Below are positions 32,934-42,078 of a stretch of 64,000 nucleotides of DNA, in pieces. Origin of the DNA: Methylotuvimicrobium sp018830325 (GTDB lineage: Bacteria; Pseudomonadota; Gammaproteobacteria; Methylococcales; Methylomonadaceae); assembly GCF_044788715.1 (NCBI RefSeq), contig NZ_CP173170.1, positions 4,650,001-4,714,000 on the forward strand. Direction: 5' to 3'. The notes under the pieces are model-generated. The model made no database searches. It saw only the letters and a list, made by a program, of their open reading frames with translations, and was not told the origin of the DNA. Made by a program: the position numbers and the translations under genes. Numbering within the stretch: the first letter of the stretch is position 1; each line of letters opens with the position of its first letter.

Positions 32934-33983
32934 TCAAAGAACGCCACGGCTCAACACGCCTAATACGTCAATCACGCGCGAACAATAGGCCAGTTCATTA
33001 TCGTGCATCAACGAGAGTCCCAAGTGCCGGCCGTTACTCAGCGACAAATGGTTCATTACCAAAACCGCCGAATACGGTAGCCCGAGATAATCGATACTGG
33101 CTTTTTCATGACCCCAAGCTCCGTAATCACAATGAATTATCCCCGCCATATCGGTCCGAGCATGATGCTCGAACAACTCCACGCACTCTTCGCGCGTCGT
33201 ATCTCTCGATAAATTGGCAGTCAGATCGATAACCGATACGATTGCGGTGGGAATTCGGTAGGAAAGCGAATCGAGTTTACCCTGGAGTGCCGGCAACACC
33301 AACGCAGCCGAATGTGCAACATTGGTCTTGGTCGGCAAAATCGACACTGCACTGGATCTACCGAGATGAGAAGTCGCATGATAACCGTCTAACACACGTT
33401 GATCGGATAGGGCGGGGTGAATGGTAATGATTCTCGCGTAATCGATGCCGATATGTTTTTCCAGAATCGAAAACAACGGAACTAACGCATTGCCGGTACA
33501 AGTACTCGCCGAAATCACATGATGACGATCCGGGTCGTATTGATTATCGTTGACGCCATAGACCATACTCAAATCACAACCGGATATATTGGTGGTACAA
33601 ACGACTTTTTTTGCGACGTTATGTTTGATGATCGAGCGCAAATCTTCGATAGTGGCGGTACCGGTCGCATCGAACAATACATCGAGCTCGTACTTACGCA
33701 GATGTCCGAAGCTATCTTCCTCCGGCAAAGCACGACGCCTATCGACTCGTTGGTAATGTATCGTCTTACCTGCCACGATTAAGTTATTGCCGTCGCAGTC
33801 GAGGCTAAAGGGAGGATTACCGTAAGTGCTATCGTGCGACAATAGGTAAGCGACCTGATCCACCGACATCACGTCGCACATGACTTGGATATCGAAACGC
33901 CCGGAGGCCAAATCGGCATAATTTGCCCGCAACATGCCGCGACCGATTCGGCCGAGACCGACAATACCAACTCGTAAACTCAT
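32934..33983 (-). CDS. Glyceraldehyde-3-phosphate dehydrogenase homologue
   Basis: 349 residues with a Rossmann start VGIVGLGRIGRGMLR and a GAPDH catalytic domain. The nucleophile is Cys162 in SASTCTGNALVP, where typical enzymes read SCTTN; His189 (TIHPALSDQ) lies 27 residues later, the spacing between Cys149 and His176 in classical GAPDH. Catalysis on an aldehyde with NAD is plausible, but the altered CTTN box and differing phosphate-site region suggest a specialised paralogue (an erythrose-4-phosphate-type or other substrate). No other glycolytic gene is near. ATG at 33983 with AAGGGGG upstream. Same strand as the GGDEF gene, 117 bp downstream of it. Confidence 0.75.
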   Translation of the reverse strand: MSLRVGIVGLGRIGRGMLRANYADLASGRFDIQVMCDVMSVDQVAYLLSHDSTYGNPPFSLDCDGNNLIVAGKTIHYQRVDRRRALPEEDSFGHLRKYELDVLFDATGTATIEDLRSIIKHNVAKKVVCTTNISGCDLSMVYGVNDNQYDPDRHHVISASTCTGNALVPLFSILEKHIGIDYARIITIHPALSDQRVLDGYHATSHLGRSSAVSILPTKTNVAHSAALVLPALQGKLDSLSYRIPTAIVSVIDLTANLSRDTTREECVELFEHHARTDMAGIIHCDYGAWGHEKASIDYLGLPYSAVLVMNHLSLSNGRHLGLSLMHDNELAYCSRVIDVLGVLSRGVL

Positions 33984-34100
33984 TTTATCCCCCTTTTGTT
34001 ATTATTATGACGTTTACCGGTCTGGGATTATAAACATATAGCCCAAAAGGCGTTAGGCAGCGCTCCCATTAGCCATATCCATATTACGTTGCGTAGACGA

Positions 34101-35045
34101 TCAATTCGATACCGAAGACGCTGTATCATCGGCAATGACCACTTGGTTGCGCCCGCTCTGTTTGGCTTGATAGAGAGCGACATCGGCTCTTTTTATTATC
34201 GAATCCGGAGACGTATCATCATTGCGCAATTGGGTCACGCCGCAACTGACCGTAAACGAAAAGGCTTTATTGTCGGATTCGATTGTTGTCCGGGCAATTT
34301 GCATGCATAAGCGGTTCGCGATTTGCGAGGCTTCGGCCAATGGCGTTTCCGGCAACAAAATCGTAAACTCCTCCCCGCCGAATCGGCTGAAAGTATCATT
34401 TTTCCGAAGCATCGTCGTACTGACTTTAACCATTTCTATGATCACTTTATCGCCGATGTCGTGCCCATAGTTATCGTTAATGCTTTTGAATCGATCGATA
34501 TCGAATACCATCAAAATACTCGGATGCCGATATCTTTGCACGCGTTCGAGCTCTTTCTTGAGCGCGTCCAAAAAATAACGCCGATTATACGCGCCGGTTA
34601 GCGGATCGCTCATTGCTAATTGTGTCAGGCGGGTATTGGCTTCTTTCAATGCCGTCGTCAATCGTTGCAATTTTAATTGATGCCTTACTCTTGCCTTGAC
34701 TACGGCCGAGGCAAAGGGCTTGGTAATGTAATCGACAGCACCGAGATTCAAACCTTTTTCCTCGGTTTCGGCATCGGGAATTCCGGTAATAAAGATAATC
34801 GGAATGTCCGCTGTGGTCTGCGATTGCTTTAAATGCTCCAGCACTTCGAAACCGTTGAGCCCAGGCATCGAAATATCCAGCAAAATCAAATCGGGCAAAC
34901 TCGTGCCTGCTATTTTCAAGCCTTCTTCGCCGCTTAACGCAAAAATGATATTAGCCTGCGATTTCAATAGCCTTGAAAGTACGACGATATTTTCCTTGGC
35001 ATCGTCGATGATCAGTATCGTTTGCATGGTATCGGGCTCGGTCAT
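34101..35045 (-). CDS. Response regulator with GGDEF diguanylate cyclase output
   Basis: 314 residues. Receiver domain (about 8-125): acidic pair Asp14-Asp15, phospho-acceptor Asp57 (LLDISMPG) and Lys109. GGDEF domain (about 145-305): active site GGEEF at 223-227 with an inhibitory I-site RxxD (214-217) exactly five residues before it. It should make cyclic di-GMP when phosphorylated and be product-inhibited. The likely kinase is the hybrid histidine kinase 61 bp upstream on the same strand. ATG at 35045; an internal ATG at 35027 is an alternative. Confidence 0.9.
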   Translation of the reverse strand: MTEPDTMQTILIIDDAKENIVVLSRLLKSQANIIFALSGEEGLKIAGTSLPDLILLDISMPGLNGFEVLEHLKQSQTTADIPIIFITGIPDAETEEKGLNLGAVDYITKPFASAVVKARVRHQLKLQRLTTALKEANTRLTQLAMSDPLTGAYNRRYFLDALKKELERVQRYRHPSILMVFDIDRFKSINDNYGHDIGDKVIIEMVKVSTTMLRKNDTFSRFGGEEFTILLPETPLAEASQIANRLCMQIARTTIESDNKAFSFTVSCGVTQLRNDDTSPDSIIKRADVALYQAKQSGRNQVVIADDTASSVSN

Positions 35046-35106
35046 GGTGTTATACCTTTTTAGGATTCGGCTGCTCAGGATTGTGAATGCGTCATTAGCG
35101 TTAAAT

Positions 35107-38100
35107 TCAAATCGACGTGCGTAAACGGTCCCTCAATTCTTTAACGCAATCGGCAGCCACGTCAAAATCAAGATCCATCAAATAATTTTTTATTATTGCC
35201 AACTCTTGAGCATATCCGCCGCCCATCCGTAATTCAAGCTCATCTAAACAATCTTCTGCCTGCCAATTATTCGCTTCCAGAAAATCGATCAAACGCTCGC
35301 ATAATGCCACGGTTTCATTGACGACCTCGGTTGTCATTTCCGAACAATTCCGCGACTCTTCGACGAGACCTGAAGTATCGCTTAGCTGTCGCCAACCGTC
35401 CATTTCCTCGACAAATCGATTCATTTCGTAAGCAAAATTAGAGAGTGCTTCACCAACCATCGACGCGTCCGACTGCCGCAACTCAGATTCTAATTGAGCG
35501 GCGGTCTCGAAAACCTTCAAAATATGAAGATTGCCGGCCACCCCTTTAATAAGATGCGCTTTATCGGCTGCATTTTCCGGCTTTTCTTCGGCCAACATTG
35601 CCGCGACCGAATCCGCTGCGTAGCGCTGTTCGTCTGCGAATTTAAGCAATAGTTTGAGTAATAGAGAATCATCGTCCTGCAATAAACGCAAGGCCGATTG
35701 GACATTAACGGTCTCGAGGGAAGCCAGCGCCGGCAAACGGTCACTCGACTCCGTTGTCGGGGCCTGGTTTTCAGGCAATACGGGTGACTCATGATCCCCG
35801 CTCAATACCGTCCATCGGGCCAGTTTCGAAAATAACTGTTCAGGATCGATCGGCTTACCGATGTGATCTTGCATGCCGGTAGCCAAACATTGCTGCCGGT
35901 CCGATTCGATTGTATGCGCCGTCATCGCTATAATGGGCAACTTATCGAAACGCGAATCCTTACGCAGAATCGTCGTCGCTTCATAACCGTCCATCTCCGG
36001 CATCTGCAAATCCATCAGCACGGCATTATATATCGGCTCGTCGGCGTATTGCCGAAGTCGGTTCACCGCTTCCAATCCATTGTTGACAATATCAACGACA
36101 ACACCGGCACTTTCCAGCGTTTTGCGCACAACCTCCTGATTGATTTCGTTGTCCTCGACAATCAATACTCGAATTCCTCGTACCGCTGCTTCGTAAAATA
36201 GTGCGTTTGCCGTATCATGACGATTTTTAAGGTTTTCAATCAATGCCTCCTTACCGCAAGCATTTAAGATCGCATCCATCAGACAAGACGGCGTGCTCGG
36301 CTTATTCATCAGCGTAATATTAGCGAATTGTCTCGATACCTTCTTGATACTTTCGGCTTCGAGCGACGAAACATTGATGATGATCGGTGTCTTTTTCCCG
36401 AACGCACTCGTTTCCAAAGCTTTAAGAATATCCGCCTTATCGGCGTCATTCATTTTCCAATCCAGCAAAACCAATTCCAGCGTGGACTGCTCGGAATCTT
36501 GATGTTCCCGCAATATGTCCTGTAATTTCATTTTTCCGAGAGAACACAGGGTCACATTAAAACGCAGATCGCGCAGCATCGTTTCGAATATCCCGCAGGC
36601 TGTTTCATTTTCGCAAATCAACAATACATGCCAGCCTTCCAATTCGGCCGGAATATGATCGACAGGCTTGCTATCGGGAACGACATTCAGAGGCAGTGTA
36701 AAATAAAACTCGCTTCCGGCGCCTTCGGCACTGTCGACACCGAGCTCTCCCCCCATCATTTCGACCAAGTGTTTACTGATCGTCAAGCCTAAGCCGGTTC
36801 CGCCGAAATGGCGTGTTGTCGAACTATCAGCCTGCGTAAACGAATCGAAAATCCGACTTTTTTGCTTTTCGGATAAGCCGATTCCGGTATCTTTGACGCT
36901 AAAGCGCAATTGATCGTCTCCCTCCGTTTTGACCGAAATAACGACTTCGCCTCGTGTGGTAAACTTTATGGCATTGCTGCACAAATTGGTCAGTACTTGA
37001 ATCAAGCGTAACGAGTCGCCGATCATGCATAATGGCACGCCCAGGCCGCGATCGATCAACAAATCCAAGTGTTTCTCAGCCGCGACCGGTTCGAGCATCG
37101 TGCCGATATTTTCCAATACCGCATCTAAATTGAATTCGACATGCTCGACATCGAGCTTGCCCGATTCAATTTTGGAAAAGTCCAAAATATTATTGATAAT
37201 GCCGAGCAGATTTTCCGAAGATAGCTGAACTTTGTGCAAATAATCCCGTTGCACTTCATTCAGTTCCGACTTAAGCACCAGGCGATTCAGACCGATGATC
37301 GCATTGAGCGGCGTCCGGATTTCATGGCTCATATTCGCCAAAAATTCGGCTTTTGCTTTTGCCGAGACTTCTGCAGCCAATTTTGCCTTGGCCAATTCTT
37401 CCTCGGATCGCTTGCGGGCAGTCACATCCATGACTAAGCCTTCCCAGATAATATCTCCGTTATCCTGTAAATGCGGCCTGGAAGCGGCATGAAACCATTT
37501 CCATTCGCCGTTAGCCGTCATCTGGCGTGCTTCGAAATTCCAAGGGGATAAATGAATCGCGGAATCCAATACGCTGTTCTGAAAGCCCGGGAGATCATCC
37601 GGATGTATCGTATGTAAAATGGGAGTAGCATCATTGGCGACAGCGGCCGGCTCGACGCCGAATATTTCCTTACAACCTCGGCTTGCATAAGGAAACGAAA
37701 AAACGCCCTCCGGCGTCATCCGAAACTTATAAATGAATCCGGGAACATTGGATGCCAATCGCTCGTAGCTGGCATTTTGAGACTCCAGCTGACGCGCTAT
37801 TTTGATTTGCTCGGTAATGTCGACAAAACTGACCAAATAACTAGCTAAACCTTGCCCGTTAGCTTGCAAGGGTACCGATGTCATACGCACATGCAGCGAA
37901 TTTCCGGCTAAATTTTCAAATTCGCATTCGGTTTCGGACTTTTTTTTCCGTAACACATCCCAAACCCTGGTTAAATGCGACTTTGCCGGCGATACGATTT
38001 CAAGAAGAGGAACATCAATCAGATCCGCTTCAGAACCGCCGACCAACTTACATAACGCCGGATTGGCAAAACGAATCACACCCAAATCATCCAGCAAGCA

Positions 38101-38553
38101 AACACTTTCACCCAAACATTGCAAAACACTTAACACATCGCTTTGAGCTAATTTAGCGCTATTGCTTTGCTGTAAGGATTTGGGCCATAAATGAAATGCC
38201 GCAAAACTCAAACCGGAAACCTCGACGCATGACACCGAAGCAGTATATTCCATACGGATTCCTTTACTATGCCGCCAAGACAAAGGAAAAACCGGAAGAT
38301 AGCGATCCTTCCCGATAAGCGGCCACCACTCTTCCCGCCATTGATCGACATCGAGCGACGGAATTAAACGATCCAATGACATACCGTTTAATTCGTCATC
38401 ACCGTAACCGAAAGTCTGTAAAAAACGTTCATTGGCATAGCCGATAGCCCCTGACGCATCGACCCATAAATTAGCGACGGGCGCTTGGTCAAAGGCGGCT
38501 AATTTAGCGGCCAGTTTGGGCAACTGGCTCCAAACCGGTTTGCGGACAGGCAT
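35107..38553 (-). CDS. Hybrid sensor histidine kinase (PAS x3, HisKA, HATPase, REC x2, Hpt)
   Basis: 1148 residues from the ATG at 38553; a TTG at 38562 sits six bases after GGAG and is a serious alternative (positions below count from it). No transmembrane helices, so cytoplasmic. Domains: PAS about 20-125, PAS 140-255, PAS 268-388, HisKA with His413 (MSHEIRTPLN), HATPase with Asn530 and GTGLGL (588-593), a first receiver-like domain (about 645-770) whose acidic pair is Glu-Asn but which keeps Asp701 and Lys754, a standard receiver with Asp851 (LMDLQMPEMDG), and Hpt with His1003 (AHLIKGVAGNL). A BarA/phosphorelay design. It is followed by a REC-GGDEF gene, its probable target. Confidence 0.9.
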   Translation of the reverse strand: MPVRKPVWSQLPKLAAKLAAFDQAPVANLWVDASGAIGYANERFLQTFGYGDDELNGMSLDRLIPSLDVDQWREEWWPLIGKDRYLPVFPLSWRHSKGIRMEYTASVSCVEVSGLSFAAFHLWPKSLQQSNSAKLAQSDVLSVLQCLGESVCLLDDLGVIRFANPALCKLVGGSEADLIDVPLLEIVSPAKSHLTRVWDVLRKKKSETECEFENLAGNSLHVRMTSVPLQANGQGLASYLVSFVDITEQIKIARQLESQNASYERLASNVPGFIYKFRMTPEGVFSFPYASRGCKEIFGVEPAAVANDATPILHTIHPDDLPGFQNSVLDSAIHLSPWNFEARQMTANGEWKWFHAASRPHLQDNGDIIWEGLVMDVTARKRSEEELAKAKLAAEVSAKAKAEFLANMSHEIRTPLNAIIGLNRLVLKSELNEVQRDYLHKVQLSSENLLGIINNILDFSKIESGKLDVEHVEFNLDAVLENIGTMLEPVAAEKHLDLLIDRGLGVPLCMIGDSLRLIQVLTNLCSNAIKFTTRGEVVISVKTEGDDQLRFSVKDTGIGLSEKQKSRIFDSFTQADSSTTRHFGGTGLGLTISKHLVEMMGGELGVDSAEGAGSEFYFTLPLNVVPDSKPVDHIPAELEGWHVLLICENETACGIFETMLRDLRFNVTLCSLGKMKLQDILREHQDSEQSTLELVLLDWKMNDADKADILKALETSAFGKKTPIIINVSSLEAESIKKVSRQFANITLMNKPSTPSCLMDAILNACGKEALIENLKNRHDTANALFYEAAVRGIRVLIVEDNEINQEVVRKTLESAGVVVDIVNNGLEAVNRLRQYADEPIYNAVLMDLQMPEMDGYEATTILRKDSRFDKLPIIAMTAHTIESDRQQCLATGMQDHIGKPIDPEQLFSKLARWTVLSGDHESPVLPENQAPTTESSDRLPALASLETVNVQSALRLLQDDDSLLLKLLLKFADEQRYAADSVAAMLAEEKPENAADKAHLIKGVAGNLHILKVFETAAQLESELRQSDASMVGEALSNFAYEMNRFVEEMDGWRQLSDTSGLVEESRNCSEMTTEVVNETVALCERLIDFLEANNWQAEDCLDELELRMGGGYAQELAIIKNYLMDLDFDVAADCVKELRDRLRTSI

Positions 38554-38562
38554 TTGCAACAA

Positions 38563-39059
38563 TTACTCCACTGAATAAAAAAGACAAAAAACACAGATGA
38601 CGCTAACGTAGCATATCTTATTTTTTCAACCACTTAGGAAAGATCTGTCGGGGCGCTGATGCAGCATAATGTTTATAGCTTATTTTTATTACCATGAAGG
38701 GCATGAAGATAATGAAGGAAAGAGAATTGAGTGCTTTATTAACTATCCCAGTTTCACAGATGAACTCAAAATGCAGTAATACTGCAATTTCAAATCCAAT
38801 TAATGACTAAAAATATCAAAACAAAGCCAGCACTCCAGCGGTAATAATGATGACATAGGATGTTAATGGTTAGTAACGCATTTAACCCAGCTTTAACAAA
38901 TATAGTGCCTACGGCCTAGATTATTGAATCATAAAGATAAAAAACGCTGTAACTTCAGGTCCTTCATGCTCTTCATGGTAAAAAATAAATGACATTTTTT
39001 GGAATCAGCACCCATCTGTCGGGCCCGAATTAGCCGTATTCTATTGTTACCGATAGGCG
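38563..39059. other. Intergenic stretch without recognised genes
   Basis: Short direct and inverted motifs of the type ACCATGAAGGGCATGAAG (38690-38707) and CTTCATGCTCTTCATGGT (38964-38981) occur and resemble ACCATGAAGGTCATGAGG near 31091. No open frame with supporting features is present. Confidence 0.5.
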
Positions 39060-40790
39060 CTAGAAATAATCCTCGTGACCCGGCCTCATCTTGAACACGA
39101 CCGGCAGTCTGAACTGCATCCATGCTAGTGAAATACCCCATGACGATAACGCAACGATCAAGGTCGTTTTAAATGCCGCCCATCCCGAAATAAAACCGAC
39201 CGGCACCGACAACGTCAATCCAAACACTGCAATGATCAAGAACAATAAACCAATACCAATATTCGCGAATAACTTACGTCGCCATTGCCGCAATAAACGT
39301 AAACAGTCTTCATCAATTCCCGGAGCCCGAACCCATGTCGAAGCATTGGCCGGTACGAAAAAAGGCTTTCGACGATAACCGTCCCGCCAACTATCGATCA
39401 ATAACTCGCTAGCCTCATGAATACGGTTAGCGGTCAAACCGCCGAGATGTTTGAATCGTTTGAATACCTTCTCCCGCATGATCAAATAGCCGCGAAAAGA
39501 TTTTGCAGCAACTTTATATATCGGCCACCGCCAAAACTTACGGGTTTCCTTAATTAGCGTTTCATCTAAAATGAAGGCTGCATGCTCCATCCCTAGTTGA
39601 TTGATGATCATCGCTGCCGAGAGCCGGTGCGCTAATCCCGGTAAATGAGGCATGTAATCGTCAAGAAATCCCATCAGCGCTTCGGTCAGAACGACTCCCT
39701 CATCGGAAGATCCTGCTTGCCTCTGCTGTATCGCCTCATAAAGAGCTAGCGCCTCATCCCAATTATCGGTCAATAACGTCTGATCGACGCCCATGATGTA
39801 GCCGATCAAACGCCATAAATGCAGAAAGGCCTCTTTTTGCTCAAGGCTAAGTGGTAATCCCCAGGTTTCAAGCCCCCTAGGGATGACCAACCCGAAAGTT
39901 AGCAAGGTATAGGCTAAATCCTCTTGATTGACCGGAACGCCGAAACGCTCGGTATCCCATGGCGACTTTCGGTGACTCATGGTTTCAACCAGCGACTGGG
40001 GATTCTCTTTATTGCCCCAAGGGCGGCAGTTTCCCGGCTGAGTGAGCATAAAGCGCATCGATGCATGTAAAAACCGGACTTTTTTAGCGGCAATATAGCC
40101 TTTACCCCATAAATAACGCTTAGGTTTACCGCGTAATTTCTCGATTTCCGCCTGGATCAATGAAGGATCGAGTGGGATATCCGGATTTCCGGCCGTCCGG
40201 CAACAGCCCCCCCCCTGTCGCTGCCACACCCCTTCTTCATCTAGTTTTTGTAATACCTCAAGGAGCAATCGATCGTCCTCGAATTCGGCATCCTCGACAA
40301 CTTTGATACCGCCCGGATCCATCGTCGCAGCCAGCATCAAACCCGTTTCGTAGATGCGCTGAAATATATATTTTTTCTCGCGCAGCTTTTCGGTTTGATA
40401 GAGCGCCGGAATACCGTTTTTCATCAAATAACACGCCGGCAAACTAGCGGCATATAACGTGATGAGCGTGATCAGCGTATTGTCCTGCCATAGCTTGGCG
40501 CCTAGAGCCAGTTTAGACGGGTCGACCCAGTCGGGCGCCTCCATCGGATCGTAGTAATCGGCCAATGGTTTCGGCATCGATTTCAACTGGCGGCTCAACC
40601 TGGAGTCCTTGATGACCGACAATTCCGGCGCTTCAATTAATTTGTCGGCAAGCAAAAGTAACGCATTGTAAGCAAACCTGCCGGACGATTCGCCTTCCTG
40701 ATCGGACAACACTTCGGCGACCAAGCGATCGACGTCCGGATCGCCGGTTTGCCGGTAGGCATCCAAATCGATCGATTGCCATTTCTGCAT
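39060..40790 (-). CDS. Oxygenase MpaB-family (DUF2236) protein
   Basis: 576 residues from the ATG at 40790, nine bases after GGGGAGG; a TTG at 40811 and ATGs at 40799 and 40796 are too close to that site. Family motifs are clear: KVRFLHASMR, with the probable haem-ligand His; EDLAYTLLTFGLVIPRGLETWG in parts; and AFLHLWRLIGYIMGVD. These belong to the MpaB/latex-clearing-protein-like domain, which binds haem b. Two hydrophobic helices near the C-terminus (about 500-550) suggest membrane attachment. An oxygenase role is expected from the family, but the substrate is unknown. Monocistronic; a repeat A begins 46 bp upstream. Confidence 0.8.
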   Translation of the reverse strand: MQKWQSIDLDAYRQTGDPDVDRLVAEVLSDQEGESSGRFAYNALLLLADKLIEAPELSVIKDSRLSRQLKSMPKPLADYYDPMEAPDWVDPSKLALGAKLWQDNTLITLITLYAASLPACYLMKNGIPALYQTEKLREKKYIFQRIYETGLMLAATMDPGGIKVVEDAEFEDDRLLLEVLQKLDEEGVWQRQGGGCCRTAGNPDIPLDPSLIQAEIEKLRGKPKRYLWGKGYIAAKKVRFLHASMRFMLTQPGNCRPWGNKENPQSLVETMSHRKSPWDTERFGVPVNQEDLAYTLLTFGLVIPRGLETWGLPLSLEQKEAFLHLWRLIGYIMGVDQTLLTDNWDEALALYEAIQQRQAGSSDEGVVLTEALMGFLDDYMPHLPGLAHRLSAAMIINQLGMEHAAFILDETLIKETRKFWRWPIYKVAAKSFRGYLIMREKVFKRFKHLGGLTANRIHEASELLIDSWRDGYRRKPFFVPANASTWVRAPGIDEDCLRLLRQWRRKLFANIGIGLLFLIIAVFGLTLSVPVGFISGWAAFKTTLIVALSSWGISLAWMQFRLPVVFKMRPGHEDYF

Positions 40791-40835
40791 AATCATCATC
40801 CTCCCCACCAATATCGCAATTATTGTTTTTGTTAA

Positions 40836-40948
40836 TATACCCGTAGATCAAAATTCGGCGCAGGGTGCCCGTCAAGCCAGCAGCATGCTGGCAAAGCCTT
40901 CACGGCGCCTCCTCAGGCATTGCCGAAATTTGAAATGCGAAAGGTATA
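40836..40948. repeat. Repeat A, shortened inverted copy
   Basis: TATACCCGTAGATCAAAATT at the left and the complement of TATACCTTTCGCATTTCAAA at the right. A central deletion removes the stretch around ATTCACGGCGTCC, leaving TTCACGGCGCCTCC. Confidence 0.8.
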
Positions 40949-41105
40949 AATAGATGAAAGGGTCTCGAATACCGGACTGAAACGATGCCGGCTGAAATAC
41001 CCTCACTCAACCGATCCAATCATAGCCTATGATTGAAATGTTGACATAAAAGGGATATCTATTTGAATGGAATATCAAAATAGAATACCAAGGCCTAAAT
41101 GTTAA

Positions 41106-41280
41106 ATCGACGAATTACCCGGGCAAATCCAACCAAATCGCTTTGTCGATGCATCCGGTCTGGAGACACTGACCAAAATCTTGCTGTCGTTGCAAGATGC
41201 GAAACCTGGGAGATCGGCCGAAAGTGCGCTGGATAAACTCATCGTGTGGAAGTGGAACAGTCCGCCGCGCGGCGATTCGT
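41106..41280 (+). pseudogene. Possible gene remnant
   Basis: An open frame from 41106, preceded by TAA, reads DELPGQIQPNRFVDASGLE...LTKILLSLQDAKPGRS and runs on into repeat sequence after about 41280, with no start codon or ribosome-binding site. The composition (helical, with LETLTKILLSLQD) looks protein-like. It may be the 3' end of a gene destroyed by repeat insertion. I cannot name the family. Confidence 0.3.
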
Positions 41281-41289
41281 CACATTCCT

Positions 41290-41443
41290 ATAAGTACTCC
41301 TTTTATACTCAAAAACTAGCTAACTTTATGAAGATGTGGGTTGTGGCTAGCGAGGATATCGGCAGCATCCATGCCGGCATAGCCTTTGCCGAACACCCCT
41401 GCGCCTCCTTAGGCACTGCCGAAATTTGAAGCACGAAAGTTAT
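41290..41443. repeat. Chimeric repeat: B left end joined to A right end
   Basis: TACTCCTTTTATACTCAAAA and GTGGCTAGCGAGGATATCGG are B; CCATGCCGGCATAGCCTTTG to GCACGAAAGTTATA is the complement of A. The reverse type of chimera from 26848-27140. Confidence 0.75.
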
Positions 41444-42078
41444 AGGAAACGTGTTGATCAATAGGAATAATTCAATCGGAGGGATACGGCAGCAATGAAT
41501 ACTGCCGTCTAATCTTCAAGCGAAATTGAAAAGAAGCCCTATTCAGGGCAGGGTAAACACATTAAAATAACTAATATATCAATATGTTATCTTGTCGCTT
41601 AGAACGCTTAGTCAATTTGGTTTAGCTTATGGTATCCCTCCCTGGGCCCCGTTAGGGAGCGGCAAAGTCGTCAGCGCACAGGATGTAGCGGCCTCCGAGT
41701 GTCTGCTGACTCGCGCCATCCGGGCGCTCGCACTTCGTGCGCCTTTGGCGTCCCAATCCGCTCCCGGCGGATTGGTCTTTTGGATACTTTTCTTTGGACA
41801 AGCGAAGACAAAATCGCCTGGCGCGATTTTGAACAGCTTTAGCTGGCCCGCAGGGCGAAACCCATGGATGGGTTTTGGAGCAGTATCGCGGCTGTCGGTC
41901 CGCGAACCGACCCTACACAAGCGTCGCGATAGCGACACAAAGCCTTATTTAGGGTTCAAATAAACTAAATTTTATAGTTAACCAGAAAAAATAAATATTT
42001 TAACTATTTGATTTTCAATAGTGTTTTAATGCGTTTGCCCTGCTATTCAGAGCGTTTTTCAGGCTATAAAACGATCGA
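41444..42078. other. Intergenic region with low-confidence frames
   Basis: Sequence 41592-41963 is open on both strands and G+C-rich, but it has repetitive proline/arginine-type codon use, GGTCCGCGAACCGACC palindromic motifs and no family match. I judge it non-coding repeat-like DNA. 41965-42050 is A+T-rich with nothing recognised. Confidence 0.4.

Noticed and set aside
41592..41963. 123-codon frame on the plus strand and a 103-codon frame opposite
   Set aside because: Both strands are open because of base composition; the sequence carries palindromic GGTTCGCGG-type motifs, lacks a ribosome-binding site and has no recognisable domain.
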